A stretch of 64,000 nucleotides of DNA from Heliocidaris erythrogramma (Eukaryota > Echinodermata > Echinoidea > Camarodonta > Echinometridae), in assembly GCA_025617745.1 (NCBI GenBank), contig CM046853.1, forward strand, positions 52,353,021-52,417,020, in the 5' to 3' direction. A program made the translations under genes and the position numbers. Under the pieces are notes generated by a model, which was not told where the DNA came from, did not search any database, and saw only the letters and a list, made by a program, of their open reading frames with translations. This document shows, one piece after another, positions 62,558 to 64,000 of the stretch. Position 1 is the stretch's first letter. Each line of letters starts with the position of its first letter.

Positions 62558-64000
62558 GTAAGTGTTTATCTTATTTCCTGTGTGTCTCAAAATTGATGTG
62601 CCATTTTTTATGTTTATTTTTTTTTTACTTTGACTCTTTGAGTTTAGTTTGAAGTTTGAGTTTTAACATTTTTTGTTGATCATACAGTTCATGTACTGTA
62701 TGTACATATCATGAACTTATTCCAGGAATGTGTTTTATCATATCATTTCTAAATTTAAAGCCCTTTCCAGTTTTCCTTAATCAATTAATTCTGTAATTTA
62801 GATTAAGACTTAAGTGGTTAATTGTTCATTCATTTTGAATCACTTGAATTAAAACTTCCAACAGTAGACTGTAGATTATGATGTATGTTTTTTGATAAGA
62901 TATAGCTTACAAATATGTAGTAGGGAGGGGGGAATTATTTGTATAGTTTGCAGTATTTTGTGAATTTGGGAGGAAGAGGTTTCATTGACTTGTCTGGCTT
63001 AATATTCAATAGGTTAACACAAATTTCCAGCCTGTTAAAAATGGGTGTTTTTAAGGGAGACTCTAAGAACATTTGGTCATTGAACTATTAAGATATTGTA
63101 GGAATAGAAGGAAATGAGAACCCCAAAAGACAGAGAAGGTGAACAAAAGAGAAGAACAAACAGTGATTTTTCTTGTCAGGTCAGTCAGTTTTTCAGGATT
63201 TACAAAGGACAGACCCTCCTCTGACTAATGTAATCCAGGCCATTCCAGGGACTGTACTAGAGCATGACTTTCTTTGTTAAATCTCGCTAAATCCCTCTAA
63301 TAGTGTCAAACATATTGACTAATTGTACCAGTATAGGGAAAAAAGCCTTGTCAGTCCATGGATATACTGGCCATTTACAATGGATGGCTTGTTATGCCTG
63401 ATGGTCTTATAAAAGGGACGTTACATGTATAAATCAATTAAAATGATGATTTGATATTGTAAGTATGTATAATTCCACTGTAACATATCAAATTGTGATT
63501 GTGACTTGTTTATCAGTAATACATGAAATTTCATTATCTCATTCAGGGGCAATTTAGACAAATTCTCAATATCCCCTTTTTCTGACCCAAACCCTGGATG
63601 GGGAAGGGGGAGGGGAAGTTAAGCTTCCACATGAAGCCCAAAGGATTTGTCCACTGACATTTTGCCAAAACTGGCCATGCCATCATGACTTACAATGCTG
63701 TATTGTAGGCTTAATGTCTTTGAACTGCAGTCAGAGCTGGGGGAAGTAGGATGGGGGGGGGGGGGGGGGGGCACAAAAAGAGGCGAATTGATAAGCAATA
63801 CCCCAGTCACACCCCAAATCAACTTGACCCTGACATATGATTGATTTGATGAGATCTTGGTCAATTTTGGGTAATGTCATCTTTTTTTATTATCTGTTTA
63901 ATGACAGTCTGGGCCCTGTTTCATAAAACTTGTCATCATTGACAAGTTGCAATAACTGTTATAAGCTACTGAAATCCGTGGATCTGATTGGCTGAGAGCA
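62558..64000 (+). other. NUAK: NUAK intron 1 (5' part)
   Basis: AT-rich intron sequence follows the GTAAGTG donor. It contains a poly-G run near 63752-63771. From about 63911 to the window end it carries the left half of a palindromic MITE related to those at 25281 and 49727, including the shared 'CTGATTGGCTGAGAGCA'. No further kinase exon was seen. Confidence 0.6.

Overview
This window reads as animal nuclear DNA, AT-rich and dense in repeats, with short exons in long introns. The palindromic MITEs whose loop reads 'CTGATTGGCTGAGAGCA', the hAT-like elements ending in CAGTGGCG, and the protein similarities suggest a marine deuterostome, most likely an echinoderm such as a sea urchin. That assignment is an inference. 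No prokaryotic operons, rRNA genes, CRISPR arrays or intact tRNA genes were seen.

Three genes can be supported. (1) On the minus strand, seven exons between 54384 and 32107 encode a centromere protein P (CENP-P) orthologue. All splice phases agree, and the last coding exon (32107-32228) is separated from the one before it by a 15.7 kb intron. (2) Inside that intron and on the same strand lies a second gene (coding from 44821 to 36211). It has a small Tudor-like N-terminal exon, then eight nearly identical tandem copies of one exon plus a diverged ninth, two acidic or linker exons, and a large 3' exon encoding a transposase-like RNase H-fold protein with the motif CDGCVGQNKN. Every intron in it is phase 1, as is the host CENP-P intron. 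A likely C-terminal continuation (36005-36208) is in another frame. (3) On the plus strand, 62306-62557 is the first coding exon of a NUAK-family SNF1-like kinase; the rest lies beyond the window. Two weaker candidate first exons are at 19593-19730 (minus) and 14810-14879 (plus).

Layout: 1-8540 is mostly unassigned, with one tandem duplication near 2750-3090. At 8540-9690 there is a tandem array in which most units pair a nuclear-receptor DR1-like motif with a TATA-like motif. At 10060-10690 there is a 226-bp tandem repeat. From 11 to 31 kb there are microsatellites, MITEs, G-run/C-run hairpins and a 1.66 kb Tc1/mariner-like foldback (29678-31338). From 32 to 54 kb is CENP-P with its nested gene; its other introns carry a hAT-like element (50796-51588), a TTAA-bounded piggyBac-like element (52066-53355) and a 138-bp palindrome. 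From 54.4 to 62.3 kb lies the region between the divergent CENP-P and NUAK genes, with a hAT-like element that has a perfect 8-bp target duplication and SINE-like sequence. From 62.6 kb to the end is NUAK intron 1.

The most unusual part is 36-44.8 kb. A same-strand, phase-compatible, transposase-like gene sits in a kinetochore gene's intron, and one 46-48 residue exon in it has been amplified in about 500-bp units, recently enough that intron copies are almost identical.
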